A stretch of DNA of 7,514 bases, taken from H111-94 sp034436045 (GTDB taxonomy: Bacteria > Chloroflexota > Ktedonobacteria > Ktedonobacterales > Ktedonobacteraceae). Of the stretch, positions 1 to 6,051 are shown piece after piece. A program made the translations under genes and the position numbers. A model generated the notes under the pieces. It saw nothing but the letters and a program-made list of their open reading frames with translations. It was not told the origin of the DNA and did not search any database. Position 1 is the stretch's first letter. Every line of letters begins with the position of its first letter. The DNA is taken from positions 1 through 7,514 of the forward strand of contig DAOTVZ010000049.1 in the NCBI GenBank assembly GCA_034436045.1, written 5' to 3'.

Positions 1-189
1 TCATTGTATGGGTTGACGCACCATATTATCGATGACCAGCAGTACACAGTGCTGCTGTCCGCCGTCATCGGCTCCGCGATGATCCCCTCCTTCGTGGCCC
101 AGACCTGGTTTCGACCCCAGGCCCAGGCCGCACATCTCGTCCAGGAACTGGATGGGCCAGCAGAGGCCAGCGTGACTGAGGTTGGCTGA
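1..189 (+). CDS. C-terminal end of a cation:proton antiporter-like membrane protein (5' end outside window)
   Basis: Only the last 62 codons are present; the frame is open to the left edge and ends at TGA 187-189. The visible part has a hydrophobic stretch (about residues 15-36, around VLLSAVIGSAMIPSFVAQ) followed by WFRPQ and a polar 25-residue tail. A last transmembrane helix ending in 'IPSFVAQ-x-WFRP' is typical of CPA2-type (Kef/NhaP-like) Na+ or K+/H+ antiporters, in which the equivalent segment reads roughly 'VPTLIAQRFFRP'. That family exchanges monovalent cations for protons across the cytoplasmic membrane. The short polar tail leaves no room for a C-terminal TrkA-N regulatory domain, so this would be a form without that domain. 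The assignment rests on one helix and its flanks; another polytopic transporter cannot be excluded. A hairpin with a T-tail follows 18 bases after the stop. Confidence 0.55.
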   Translation, partial: SLYGLTHHIIDDQQYTVLLSAVIGSAMIPSFVAQTWFRPQAQAAHLVQELDGPAEASVTEVG

Positions 190-206
190 TCCTCACTTTC
201 TTCGCA

Positions 207-255
207 AAAAGACTGACAGGTCTGGTATCTCTGCGTATCTGCCTGCCAGTCTTTT
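207..255 (+). terminator. Rho-independent-type terminator hairpin after the antiporter gene
   Basis: The left arm AAAAGACTGACAGG (207-220) pairs with the right arm CCTGCCAGTCTTTT (242-255). This gives 14 positions with a single A:C mismatch around a 21-base loop. The right arm ends in TTTT and the left arm begins in AAAA, so the structure could also act on transcripts from the opposite direction. It lies just after the antiporter stop codon, where a terminator is expected. The T-tract is short and the loop large, so its efficiency is uncertain. Confidence 0.5.
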
Positions 256-345
256 GTAACCGGGCTTTACACTCTTCTTACATATTCTTGCTCAATTTTT
301 TACAGCTATTCGCTGTTTTATCATCCATTTCTCATCAAAGATCAC

Positions 346-351
346 TATACT
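346..351 (+). promoter_or_regulatory. Candidate -10 element of the ferredoxin gene
   Basis: TATACT matches the sigma-70 -10 consensus TATAAT at five of six positions. It lies 94 bases upstream of the ferredoxin ATG, in an AT-rich gap downstream of the terminator. No good TTGACA-like -35 is seen 16-18 bases upstream (positions 322-329), and there is no extended TG motif, so the promoter may be weak, activator-dependent or read by another sigma factor. The predicted start would be near 357-359. Confidence 0.35.
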
Positions 352-358
352 GTGGGCA

Positions 359-378
359 GATGCGAAATGCAGCGCATC
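359..378 (+). promoter_or_regulatory. Short inverted repeat at the predicted 5' end of the ferredoxin mRNA
   Basis: GATGCG (359-364) and CGCATC (373-378) are perfect 6-base arms around the 8-base loop AAATGCAG. A further C-A/T-G extension is possible with one bulge. If transcription begins from the TATACT at 346-351, this hairpin would sit at the extreme 5' end of the transcript. There it could stabilise the mRNA, or the DNA could be a dyad operator. Function is inference; the repeat itself is seen. Confidence 0.3.
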
Positions 379-445
379 CTGTAGAAGTGAATAGTCAATC
401 TGACATGTTTCTCTGCGAAAGAAGAATTTGGAGAATAGATAAACG

Positions 446-706
446 ATGGCTTATGTGATTACCCCGGCCTGCACCAGAGAGGCCACTTGCGTTGATGTAT
501 GCCCCGTGGATTGTATTCATCCGGTGCCCGGTGAAAGAGGCTATGCAAACGCGCCACAACTCTTTATTAATCCCGACGAGTGTATCGATTGCGGTGCCTG
601 CGAAACCTCCTGTCCCGTCAATGCCATTTATGCCGAATCGGCTGTGCCGCGTCAGTGGCACCAGTCTATTGCGATCAACGCGAGCGTTTATCAGCGCCGT
701 CGATAA
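446..706 (+). CDS. Small ferredoxin with two Cys motifs (3Fe-4S/4Fe-4S type, FprB-like)
   Basis: This 86-residue protein is a small soluble electron carrier with Cys at 9, 15, 19, 23, 46, 49, 52 and 56. The second half has the full CxxCxxCxxxCP motif (46-57). The first half reads C-x5-C-x3-CPVDC and lacks the second Cys (C11) of the classical 7Fe/8Fe motif. By comparison with Azotobacter FdI, C9, C15 and C56 would hold a 3Fe-4S cluster, and C19, C46, C49 and C52 a 4Fe-4S cluster. The 'CPVDCIHPVPGE' stretch resembles the N-terminal ferredoxin domain of mycobacterial FprB ferredoxin reductases, but here no reductase domain is fused. GGAG at 430-433 lies 12 bases before the ATG, a rather long spacing. 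The gene is alone on its strand and converges on the kinase-helicase gene; in the 59-base gap between them I see no convincing terminator. Its redox partner cannot be told from the window. Confidence 0.9.
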   Translation: MAYVITPACTREATCVDVCPVDCIHPVPGERGYANAPQLFINPDECIDCGACETSCPVNAIYAESAVPRQWHQSIAINASVYQRRR

Positions 707-765
707 TGGATGACGTACAGGGACAGGCTTGCTCCCCCCGGAAGGAAAATTACTGTTGATCTCTA

Positions 766-3700
766 TTATTGCGCGAAGAAACGCTCAACGTCGCGGATGT
801 TAGAGGTGCGCCGTGCGGGCGGCAGAGCGTCCAGCACCAGCTTGCCATAGCCTTTTGTGTGTAGGCGCGTGTCTAAAATCGCCATCACGCCGCGATCTTC
901 GCGTGTGCGCAGCAGGCGACCAAGCCCTTGTTTGAGACGCAGCACGGCCTGGGGCAGCACGTAGGTGCCGAACCAGTTCTCGCCCGCCGCCTTCATCTGT
1001 GCCACGCGCGCCTCGTGTACCGGATCGTCCGGTGGGTCGAAAGGCAGTTTGTCGATGACGACCAGCGAGAGCGCGTCGCCCGCGATGTCTACCCCTTCCC
1101 AGAAGCTCTTAAGGCCGAAGAGGATTGCGCCTTCCTCTGTGCGAAAGCGCCGCGTCAGTTCAAGGCGCGTCATATCGCCCTGTTTGAGCAGGGGATAGCT
1201 TAGATGGGGCGACATTAGTTCATAGGCGCGTTCCAGCATGCGCTTGCTGGAGAAGAGCAGGAAGGCGCGACCACGCGAGAGCTTGACCAGCCGGTACATT
1301 TCGCGGGCAATGGCTTTCATATAGTCATCAGCGTCCGCGCCAAAGGCGGGCGCGGGCAGGTTGCGTGGCAGGTAGAGCAGCGCGTTCTGCTCGTAGTCAA
1401 AGGCCAGAGGCAGAATGCGCTCGATCACATCGGAGCGGTCGGCGAGGCCGATGCGGCGTTTATAGTAGGTAAAGTTTGGGCCTCGCTCCTCCGGTCGCGC
1501 AGGGCTGGCATCGACGGTTGCCAGCGTGGCCGAGGTACAGATGACGTTGCACTTGTCGAATAGACGCTCTTTCAGAAACGAGGTGACATTCAGCGGAGCG
1601 GCAGAGACTTGCAGCAGGCTGCCGCGCTGACCCGGCGTCTGCACACGCTCGACATAGTAGACGTAGCGCGTGTTGTCGGCGACGGAGAACACGGTGCGCA
1701 CGTTTTCCGCCAGATTCTGCGTGCGCTTGAGCAGCTTGTCATACAACTGATCGTCTTTCTCACTCATATCTTTGGGACGCTGTTTGCGCAGGGAGTCAGC
1801 CAGATTTGTCAGCGTGTTGGCGAGGTGTAGTCCGGCCTGGAGCGGCTCTTCCAGGTTAGCACGTCCTTTGTAGCCAGGGTCGGCCACCTGCGAGAGTTGC
1901 AACCATGCCTCCTGCGCGGCGCGCTCCGTTTCGGCTTGCAGGCTCAACTGGCTGTGTGCCTTGAGCAGCTTCTGGGCCAGCAACAGTTGTATCTGGTTGG
2001 GATTGATGGTGATGGTGAACGCGCGCGTGGCCTCTTCCTCAAGATGATGTGCCTCGTCCAGCACAATCAGATCACGTGAGGGCAGCAGGAAGCCACCAAT
2101 GGCCGCATCCAGTAGCAACAAGGTGTGATTGACGACAATGATCTGAGCCTCCTCGGCGCGGATGCGCATCTGGCGCACGTAGCACTGGCCGAAGAAACCA
2201 CACTTGTTCCACGCGCATTGATCGCTGTCGGTGGCGATGCGCCCGCGAATGTCAGGGGGAAGCTGGAAGTCCAGCGTCTCAAAATCGCCATTGAAATTCG
2301 CCTCCTCGTCGCCGATCAGCTCCAGCAGGCGCTTAAACTGCTCGTTTTTCGTGTGATAGAACATGCCAACGCGCTCACTCTCGACGCGATCCAGGCAGAC
2401 GTAGTTGTTGACGCCCTTGACCAGCGCAGCCTCAAAACGCTTGATATGCTTCTGTACGAAGGGAATATCCTTATAAAAAAGTTGTTCCTGCAACGCCTTA
2501 TTGGCCGTGCTGATAATAGCGACCTTACCGGAGCGCACGATGGGCACGAGATAAGCAAGCGACTTGCCTGTGCCTGTGCCAGCCTCAATGATGGCAGGGG
2601 TACCCTCCGTCACTGAGCGTGCAACCACTTCGGCCATCTCAATCTGCGCCCGACGTTCCTCGTAGCCGGGGAGACGGCGCGAGAGGATGCCACCCTGCTG
2701 CAGATCAGCGTGGATAAGGCGGTGCAGGCGTGCCGTACCGGCGGCAGTCTCGCCCGTTGCTGGCGGTGTATCTGTATCGAAGATCACATCAGTTTCATCT
2801 TCAAATGTCTCTGCCTCTTCGTTCAGTATCTCCTGCTGAGAGGATGCCGCCGGTTTTGGGGTCGGCGTGGCGGGAAACTGGATGATTGGAGCCGGTTTCA
2901 CAGGTTGTTTGAGCGGCGTCTCTGCTGCTGGCGAGTGTTGTGGCAAAGCGATGATCTTTTCATCTGAGTTAGCCTGAGCCGATGATTCATGCTTGTTGGC
3001 CCGGCCTACCGATGGCGTTGTCGATGCGTTGTGCGTGTGGGTTGGTAAGGATGGTATTGTTGGCAGACCCAGCAGGGCATTCAGATAGCTTTTGGCGAAG
3101 TCCTGCACGCGCGGGAAACGGTCTTCCGGGCGATAGGCCAGGGCTTGCAGCAGGACATGTTCGACCGCTTCTGAGATGGCGGGATTTAGCTCGCGGGGGG
3201 CGGGCATTGTGCCATTGCGCTGTTGCGCCAGCAACAAATCGCGCTCGCTGGCATCGTAAGGACGGCGAGTGCAGAGCAATTCGTAGGCGATGACGGCAAG
3301 CGCGTACTGATCGCTGGCGGCAGAGGGCTGGCCTGCAAGTTGTTCAGGAGCCATATAGGGAATGGCGAACTCCAGGTCGTCCCGCACCAGCTCGCAGGCG
3401 GGCAGCGAGAGCGAGAAATCGGTCAGGACAAACTCGTGCGTGCTTTTGGCTAGAATGGTCGCGGGGCAGAGATTACCATGTATGACGTGATGGGTGTGTG
3501 CGTACTGCAGGCCATCGGTCACGTGAGAAATAAGGATTCTGAGATCGGCGGCTTTGTATAGTTTGCCCACAGGCATGAACTGATGAAGTGGTTCTCCGTT
3601 GATCGCCTCTGTCACTAAATAGCCATAATCGCCGTCCAGGCCAAAGTCGCTGACCCGTAAAATATTGCGATTGCCCAATTTTTTGAGCCGGTTAGCGTGA

Positions 3701-3870
3701 ACGAGAAACGCTTCCTTCGCTTCATTGTTGGGGAAAGGGATATTGAGTCGTTTGACAATGCAATCCTTCTTGTGCGGTTGCTTGCTGAGATAGCTGGTGC
3801 TGGTAGAACTTACACGTAACACCTCGGTCAAGGAATAGGTGCCGACTCGCTGTAGCTCTACATTCGCCAT
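766..3870 (-). CDS. Pseudokinase-DinG fusion: N-terminal Ser/Thr-kinase-like domain joined to an Fe-S DinG/XPD-type helicase
   Basis: A single uninterrupted frame of 1034 residues. Residues 1-270 have a protein kinase fold: Lys40 (CIVK), a hinge at YLVTEA, DFS 151-153, APE 174-176, SDQYALAVIAYEL, and the closing 'RPEDRF'. The glycine loop has no glycines, the alpha-C Glu position appears to be His58, and HRD is HGN (131-133) with KPxN changed to CPAT. Phosphotransfer is therefore unlikely and the domain is predicted to be a pseudokinase. Residues 271-380 are a low-complexity Pro/Ala/Thr linker ending in an acidic run. Residues 381-1034 are a superfamily 2 DinG/XPD helicase: Gln409, Walker A AGTGTGKS (430-437), Fe-S cysteines C492, C552, C557 and C563 with the x4/x5 spacing of E. 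coli DinG, DEAH 605-608, SATL 780-783, motif V FWEGVDI (923-929) and motif VI QGLGRLLR (981-988). Such enzymes unwind DNA 5' to 3' and resolve R-loops, forked or G4 DNA. An SD-like GAGGAG lies 13 bases before the ATG. The gene lies 96 bases after pyrE. Confidence 0.92.
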   Translation of the reverse strand: MANVELQRVGTYSLTEVLRVSSTSTSYLSKQPHKKDCIVKRLNIPFPNNEAKEAFLVHANRLKKLGNRNILRVSDFGLDGDYGYLVTEAINGEPLHQFMPVGKLYKAADLRILISHVTDGLQYAHTHHVIHGNLCPATILAKSTHEFVLTDFSLSLPACELVRDDLEFAIPYMAPEQLAGQPSAASDQYALAVIAYELLCTRRPYDASERDLLLAQQRNGTMPAPRELNPAISEAVEHVLLQALAYRPEDRFPRVQDFAKSYLNALLGLPTIPSLPTHTHNASTTPSVGRANKHESSAQANSDEKIIALPQHSPAAETPLKQPVKPAPIIQFPATPTPKPAASSQQEILNEEAETFEDETDVIFDTDTPPATGETAAGTARLHRLIHADLQQGGILSRRLPGYEERRAQIEMAEVVARSVTEGTPAIIEAGTGTGKSLAYLVPIVRSGKVAIISTANKALQEQLFYKDIPFVQKHIKRFEAALVKGVNNYVCLDRVESERVGMFYHTKNEQFKRLLELIGDEEANFNGDFETLDFQLPPDIRGRIATDSDQCAWNKCGFFGQCYVRQMRIRAEEAQIIVVNHTLLLLDAAIGGFLLPSRDLIVLDEAHHLEEEATRAFTITINPNQIQLLLAQKLLKAHSQLSLQAETERAAQEAWLQLSQVADPGYKGRANLEEPLQAGLHLANTLTNLADSLRKQRPKDMSEKDDQLYDKLLKRTQNLAENVRTVFSVADNTRYVYYVERVQTPGQRGSLLQVSAAPLNVTSFLKERLFDKCNVICTSATLATVDASPARPEERGPNFTYYKRRIGLADRSDVIERILPLAFDYEQNALLYLPRNLPAPAFGADADDYMKAIAREMYRLVKLSRGRAFLLFSSKRMLERAYELMSPHLSYPLLKQGDMTRLELTRRFRTEEGAILFGLKSFWEGVDIAGDALSLVVIDKLPFDPPDDPVHEARVAQMKAAGENWFGTYVLPQAVLRLKQGLGRLLRTREDRGVMAILDTRLHTKGYGKLVLDALPPARRTSNIRDVERFFAQ

Positions 3871-3933
3871 GGAAATCCGTGTTCTCCTCGCGTAGCTGGA
3901 CTAATAAGGAACAAATGTCTGTCGCGCTGCTTT

Positions 3934-3962
3934 AGTATAGCATGCGTGGGAAGAGGGTAAGC
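3934..3962 (-). promoter_or_regulatory. Candidate promoter of the pseudokinase-helicase gene
   Basis: Read on the minus strand, TATACT (3939-3934) matches the -10 consensus at five of six positions. Seventeen bases upstream is CTTACC (3962-3957), which matches the -35 consensus at three of six. It lies in the 96-base gap between the pyrE stop and the kinase-helicase ATG, where an internal promoter is plausible. No terminator hairpin is seen in the same gap, so read-through from the pyr operon is also possible. Confidence 0.35.
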
Positions 3963-3966
3963 CTTG

Positions 3967-4644
3967 CTAACGCAGTTCGGGATGTTTTGCCAGGAAGGCG
4001 CGGCCTTTGCCCAGATCGGTATTGATCGGTACACGCTGCTGGCAGAAGGGACATTCCTCTTCACTATAGGTCTGGAGCGGAATGGTAAGCAACGTGTGAA
4101 TGGGAACCGCACCAACCGCTTCCGACTGCACGTTGCCACGATTGCACAGCGCGCTCACGCCCACGACGTTGCCCCTATGTTGACGCACAGCCTCAACAAC
4201 GCGCCGCACGGAGCCACCGGTCGTTAAAACATCCTCTACGATCAGGATGTTTTTGCCGGGGAGACAACGGTCATAGCCGCGATGGAAGGAGAAGCGCTGT
4301 TCCTCGCCCATACCCTCCTTTTCGGCGTAGACCGCCAGTGTCTCGCCACTGCTACGGCGCGTGTTCAGGGCGTGGGCCACCCACTGCGAGAGGACGATAC
4401 CTCCCAGCACGGGGCCGACCACGACATCGATCTCCTCCGCTCGATAGGGTTGGGCCATGCGCTCACATAGCGCGGAGATGATGCGCGTGTGGATATACAG
4501 TGCGTCTTTGTTGATATAGACGGAACTGTGACGCCCGGAATTGTAGACAAAGTGGCTGTCGGTGATAATGGCTCCGACCTCGCGGAACATCTGCAAAATG
4601 ATCGGGTCATTCGTCTCGTTTGCGCTATCATACAGTTGGTTCAT
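3967..4644 (-). CDS. pyrE: Orotate phosphoribosyltransferase
   Basis: This 225-residue cytosolic enzyme joins orotate to PRPP to give OMP, the fifth step of UMP synthesis. The PRPP-binding signature ILIVEDVLTTGGS is at residues 133-145. Other family landmarks are Lys46 in YINKDAL, the phosphate-loop-like VVVGPVLGGIVLSQ (74-87) and AEKEG (107-111). The C-terminal CPFC (198-201) followed by 'PINTDLGKG' resembles the 'PEECPLCR-G-P' tail common in Thermus/Chloroflexota-type PyrE; whether it binds a metal is not known. The ATG lies three bases after the stop of the dihydroorotase-like gene, and its ribosome site GAGG (4655-4652) overlaps the end of that gene's neighbourhood, suggesting translational coupling. 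Residues 1-20 are a normal N-terminus. The neighbouring cyclic amidohydrolase supports the orotate assignment over another purine or pyrimidine PRTase. Confidence 0.88.
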   Translation of the reverse strand: MNQLYDSANETNDPIILQMFREVGAIITDSHFVYNSGRHSSVYINKDALYIHTRIISALCERMAQPYRAEEIDVVVGPVLGGIVLSQWVAHALNTRRSSGETLAVYAEKEGMGEEQRFSFHRGYDRCLPGKNILIVEDVLTTGGSVRRVVEAVRQHRGNVVGVSALCNRGNVQSEAVGAVPIHTLLTIPLQTYSEEECPFCQQRVPINTDLGKGRAFLAKHPELR

Positions 4645-4647
4645 GCA

Positions 4648-6006
4648 TCATCCTCGTGTGAGATATTGTCCGCGTGGCTCGCCGATGATCTGGCCGCTCT
4701 GATAGACCAGCGTGCCGCGCAGAAAGGTGGCGATTGGGCGACCAATCAATTCCATACCCTCGTAGGCTGACCAGCGATTCTTGGTGAAGAGATCATCCAT
4801 CGTGACATGCCAGGGCAGTCTGGGGTCAATTACAACGATGTCGGCATCCTTGCCCACCGCCAGCGCACCTTTTTGAGAGAAGCCGAAGATGTCGGCAATC
4901 TGTTGAGACATGACTCTGGCCGCGCATTGTAGACCCTCCTCCAGTGTCTCTGTGCCGAACTGGCGGCACCAGTTGGTGAGAAAAACGGGCAACGCCTCTT
5001 GCAAGCCGGGCATGCCAGAGGCCACCTCCCATACACTTTCTCTCTGTTTCTCCGCGAGCGTGTGTGGCGTATGCTCGGAGATCACGGCATCGATCTTGCC
5101 CTCACGTAACATCCGCCAGAGCTGGCGCTGCTCAGCAGGTGTGCGTAGTGCGGGCGCGACATTGATCAGGTTGCCGTAGCGTGCGTAATCCTCACTGGTG
5201 AAAGCCAGATGGTAGGTAGCGATTTCGCCGTAGACATCGACGCCAATGCTACGCCCGAAGGCGACGGCGGCGAATTCATCCACTGTCGAGAGGTGCAACA
5301 GGTAGAGCTTGACGCCGAACTGTTTGGCGAGCGCGATCATCTCCAACGCCGAGGTCAGCACCACTGACTCGTTGCGTGCCTCGCTCCAGACGGCGGGATC
5401 GTTGCGTTGCTGCATGTCGCGGTAGAGATACGTGAAGTAGTTGACCAGTTCTTGATTCTCAGCGTGCAGTAGTGCCATAATCTTGCGTTCGCCCAGAATG
5501 GTAAAGATGCGCGCTATGTCGGCGAGATGCGGGATGGTGGTCGGCGTGGTAGCATGGCCTGCCGTAAAGATTTTGACGCCTGCGATGCCGTTTGGGTCGA
5601 TCTTGCGCAATTCGTCGATATCCTCGACTGCGGTGCCCATGTTGATGGCAAAGTCGGTATAGGCGCGCCCCGTGTAGCGTTGAATCTGCTCTGTGACGCG
5701 CGCGACCGTTGTGGTGGGCGGACGCACGTTGGGCATATCGAAGATGGTGGTATAGCCACCGGCCAGTGCAGCGCGTGTGCCATGTGGAATATCCTCTTTA
5801 TGCTCCAGTCCCGGCTCGCGCAGATGTCCGTGTACTTCGATCAGACCCGGTAGCAGGTAGCGTCCGCGAAAATCGAATACCTCCTGCGCCCGGTCGGTGA
5901 CGGCGTAGCCCTCTTCAATACGCTCAATCTTGCCGTCGGCCAGCCAGAGCGTTCCCTGCATAATACGTTCCGGCAGCACCAGCGAACCCAGCATAGCGAT
6001 GGACAC
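4648..6006 (-). CDS. pyrC: Dihydroorotase-like cyclic amidohydrolase (catalytic Asp replaced by Glu)
   Basis: Numbering is from GTG 6006 (452 residues). This is a metal-dependent amidohydrolase with a TIM-barrel fold and a beta-sandwich at both ends. Metal and active-site residues are H59 and H61 (VHGHLREPG), probable carboxylated Lys145 (GVKIFTAG), H181 (LLHAEN) and H238 (LLHLST). The final motif reads ISEHTPHT, where dihydroorotases normally have TDHAPHT, so the catalytic Asp is Glu311. In the pathway dihydroorotase closes carbamoyl-aspartate to dihydroorotate; pyrE directly follows, which favours PyrC over allantoinase or hydantoinase, although length and the Lys motif are shared with those. 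Start: AAGGAG (6018-6013) stands six bases before GTG 6006, a near-ideal ribosome site. The same frame extends to another GTG at 6045 (465 residues) with only a weak AGGG, and to an ATG at 5994. Six bases separate the longest version from the murJ stop. Either GTG is possible; the amidohydrolase identity is firm, the substrate less so. Confidence 0.85.
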   Translation of the reverse strand: MSIAMLGSLVLPERIMQGTLWLADGKIERIEEGYAVTDRAQEVFDFRGRYLLPGLIEVHGHLREPGLEHKEDIPHGTRAALAGGYTTIFDMPNVRPPTTTVARVTEQIQRYTGRAYTDFAINMGTAVEDIDELRKIDPNGIAGVKIFTAGHATTPTTIPHLADIARIFTILGERKIMALLHAENQELVNYFTYLYRDMQQRNDPAVWSEARNESVVLTSALEMIALAKQFGVKLYLLHLSTVDEFAAVAFGRSIGVDVYGEIATYHLAFTSEDYARYGNLINVAPALRTPAEQRQLWRMLREGKIDAVISEHTPHTLAEKQRESVWEVASGMPGLQEALPVFLTNWCRQFGTETLEEGLQCAARVMSQQIADIFGFSQKGALAVGKDADIVVIDPRLPWHVTMDDLFTKNRWSAYEGMELIGRPIATFLRGTLVYQSGQIIGEPRGQYLTRG

Positions 6007-6012
6007 GATGAA

Positions 6013-6018
6013 CTCCTT
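6013..6018 (-). promoter_or_regulatory. Shine-Dalgarno site deciding the start of the dihydroorotase-like gene
   Basis: AAGGAG on the minus strand is six bases upstream of the in-frame GTG at 6006-6004. The upstream GTG at 6045-6043 has only AGGG at a short distance. The homologous part of the protein begins around MLGSLVLPE (ATG 5994), which also fits the shorter product. Confidence 0.55.
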
Positions 6019-6051
6019 CGGGATACGAAATATGGAAAATTGCACACGGCC

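Noticed and set aside
302..319. Short dyad ACAGC-tattc-GCTGT followed by TTT, resembling a second terminator or operator.
   Set aside because: The arms are only five bases and the region is AT-rich, so chance is likely; a better hairpin already lies at 207-255.
720..737. GGGA...TCCC pairing in the convergent gap as a terminator.
   Set aside because: Only four base pairs, a nine-base loop and no T-tract on either strand.
2125..2616. Open plus-strand frame of 163 codons opposite the helicase.
   Set aside because: It lies entirely antisense to conserved helicase motifs, has no family features, and is explained by the codon bias of the real gene.
3634..3651. DFG triplet in 'VSDFGLDGDYG' (residues 73-83) as the kinase Mg-binding motif.
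   Set aside because: It lies before the hinge, where PknB-like kinases commonly have 'YDFGxDxG'; the true motif is DFS at 151-153.
766..3870. Anti-phage defence gene (kinase-helicase combinations occur in PglW-like systems).
   Set aside because: There is no NERD domain, methylase, nuclease or other defence neighbour; the setting is a housekeeping operon and the helicase is of the DinG/XPD type.
4648..6006. Allantoinase or hydantoinase instead of dihydroorotase.
   Set aside because: The HLREPG and HTPHT motifs and the adjacent pyrE fit a dihydroorotase better, though the substrate is not proven because of the Asp-to-Glu change.
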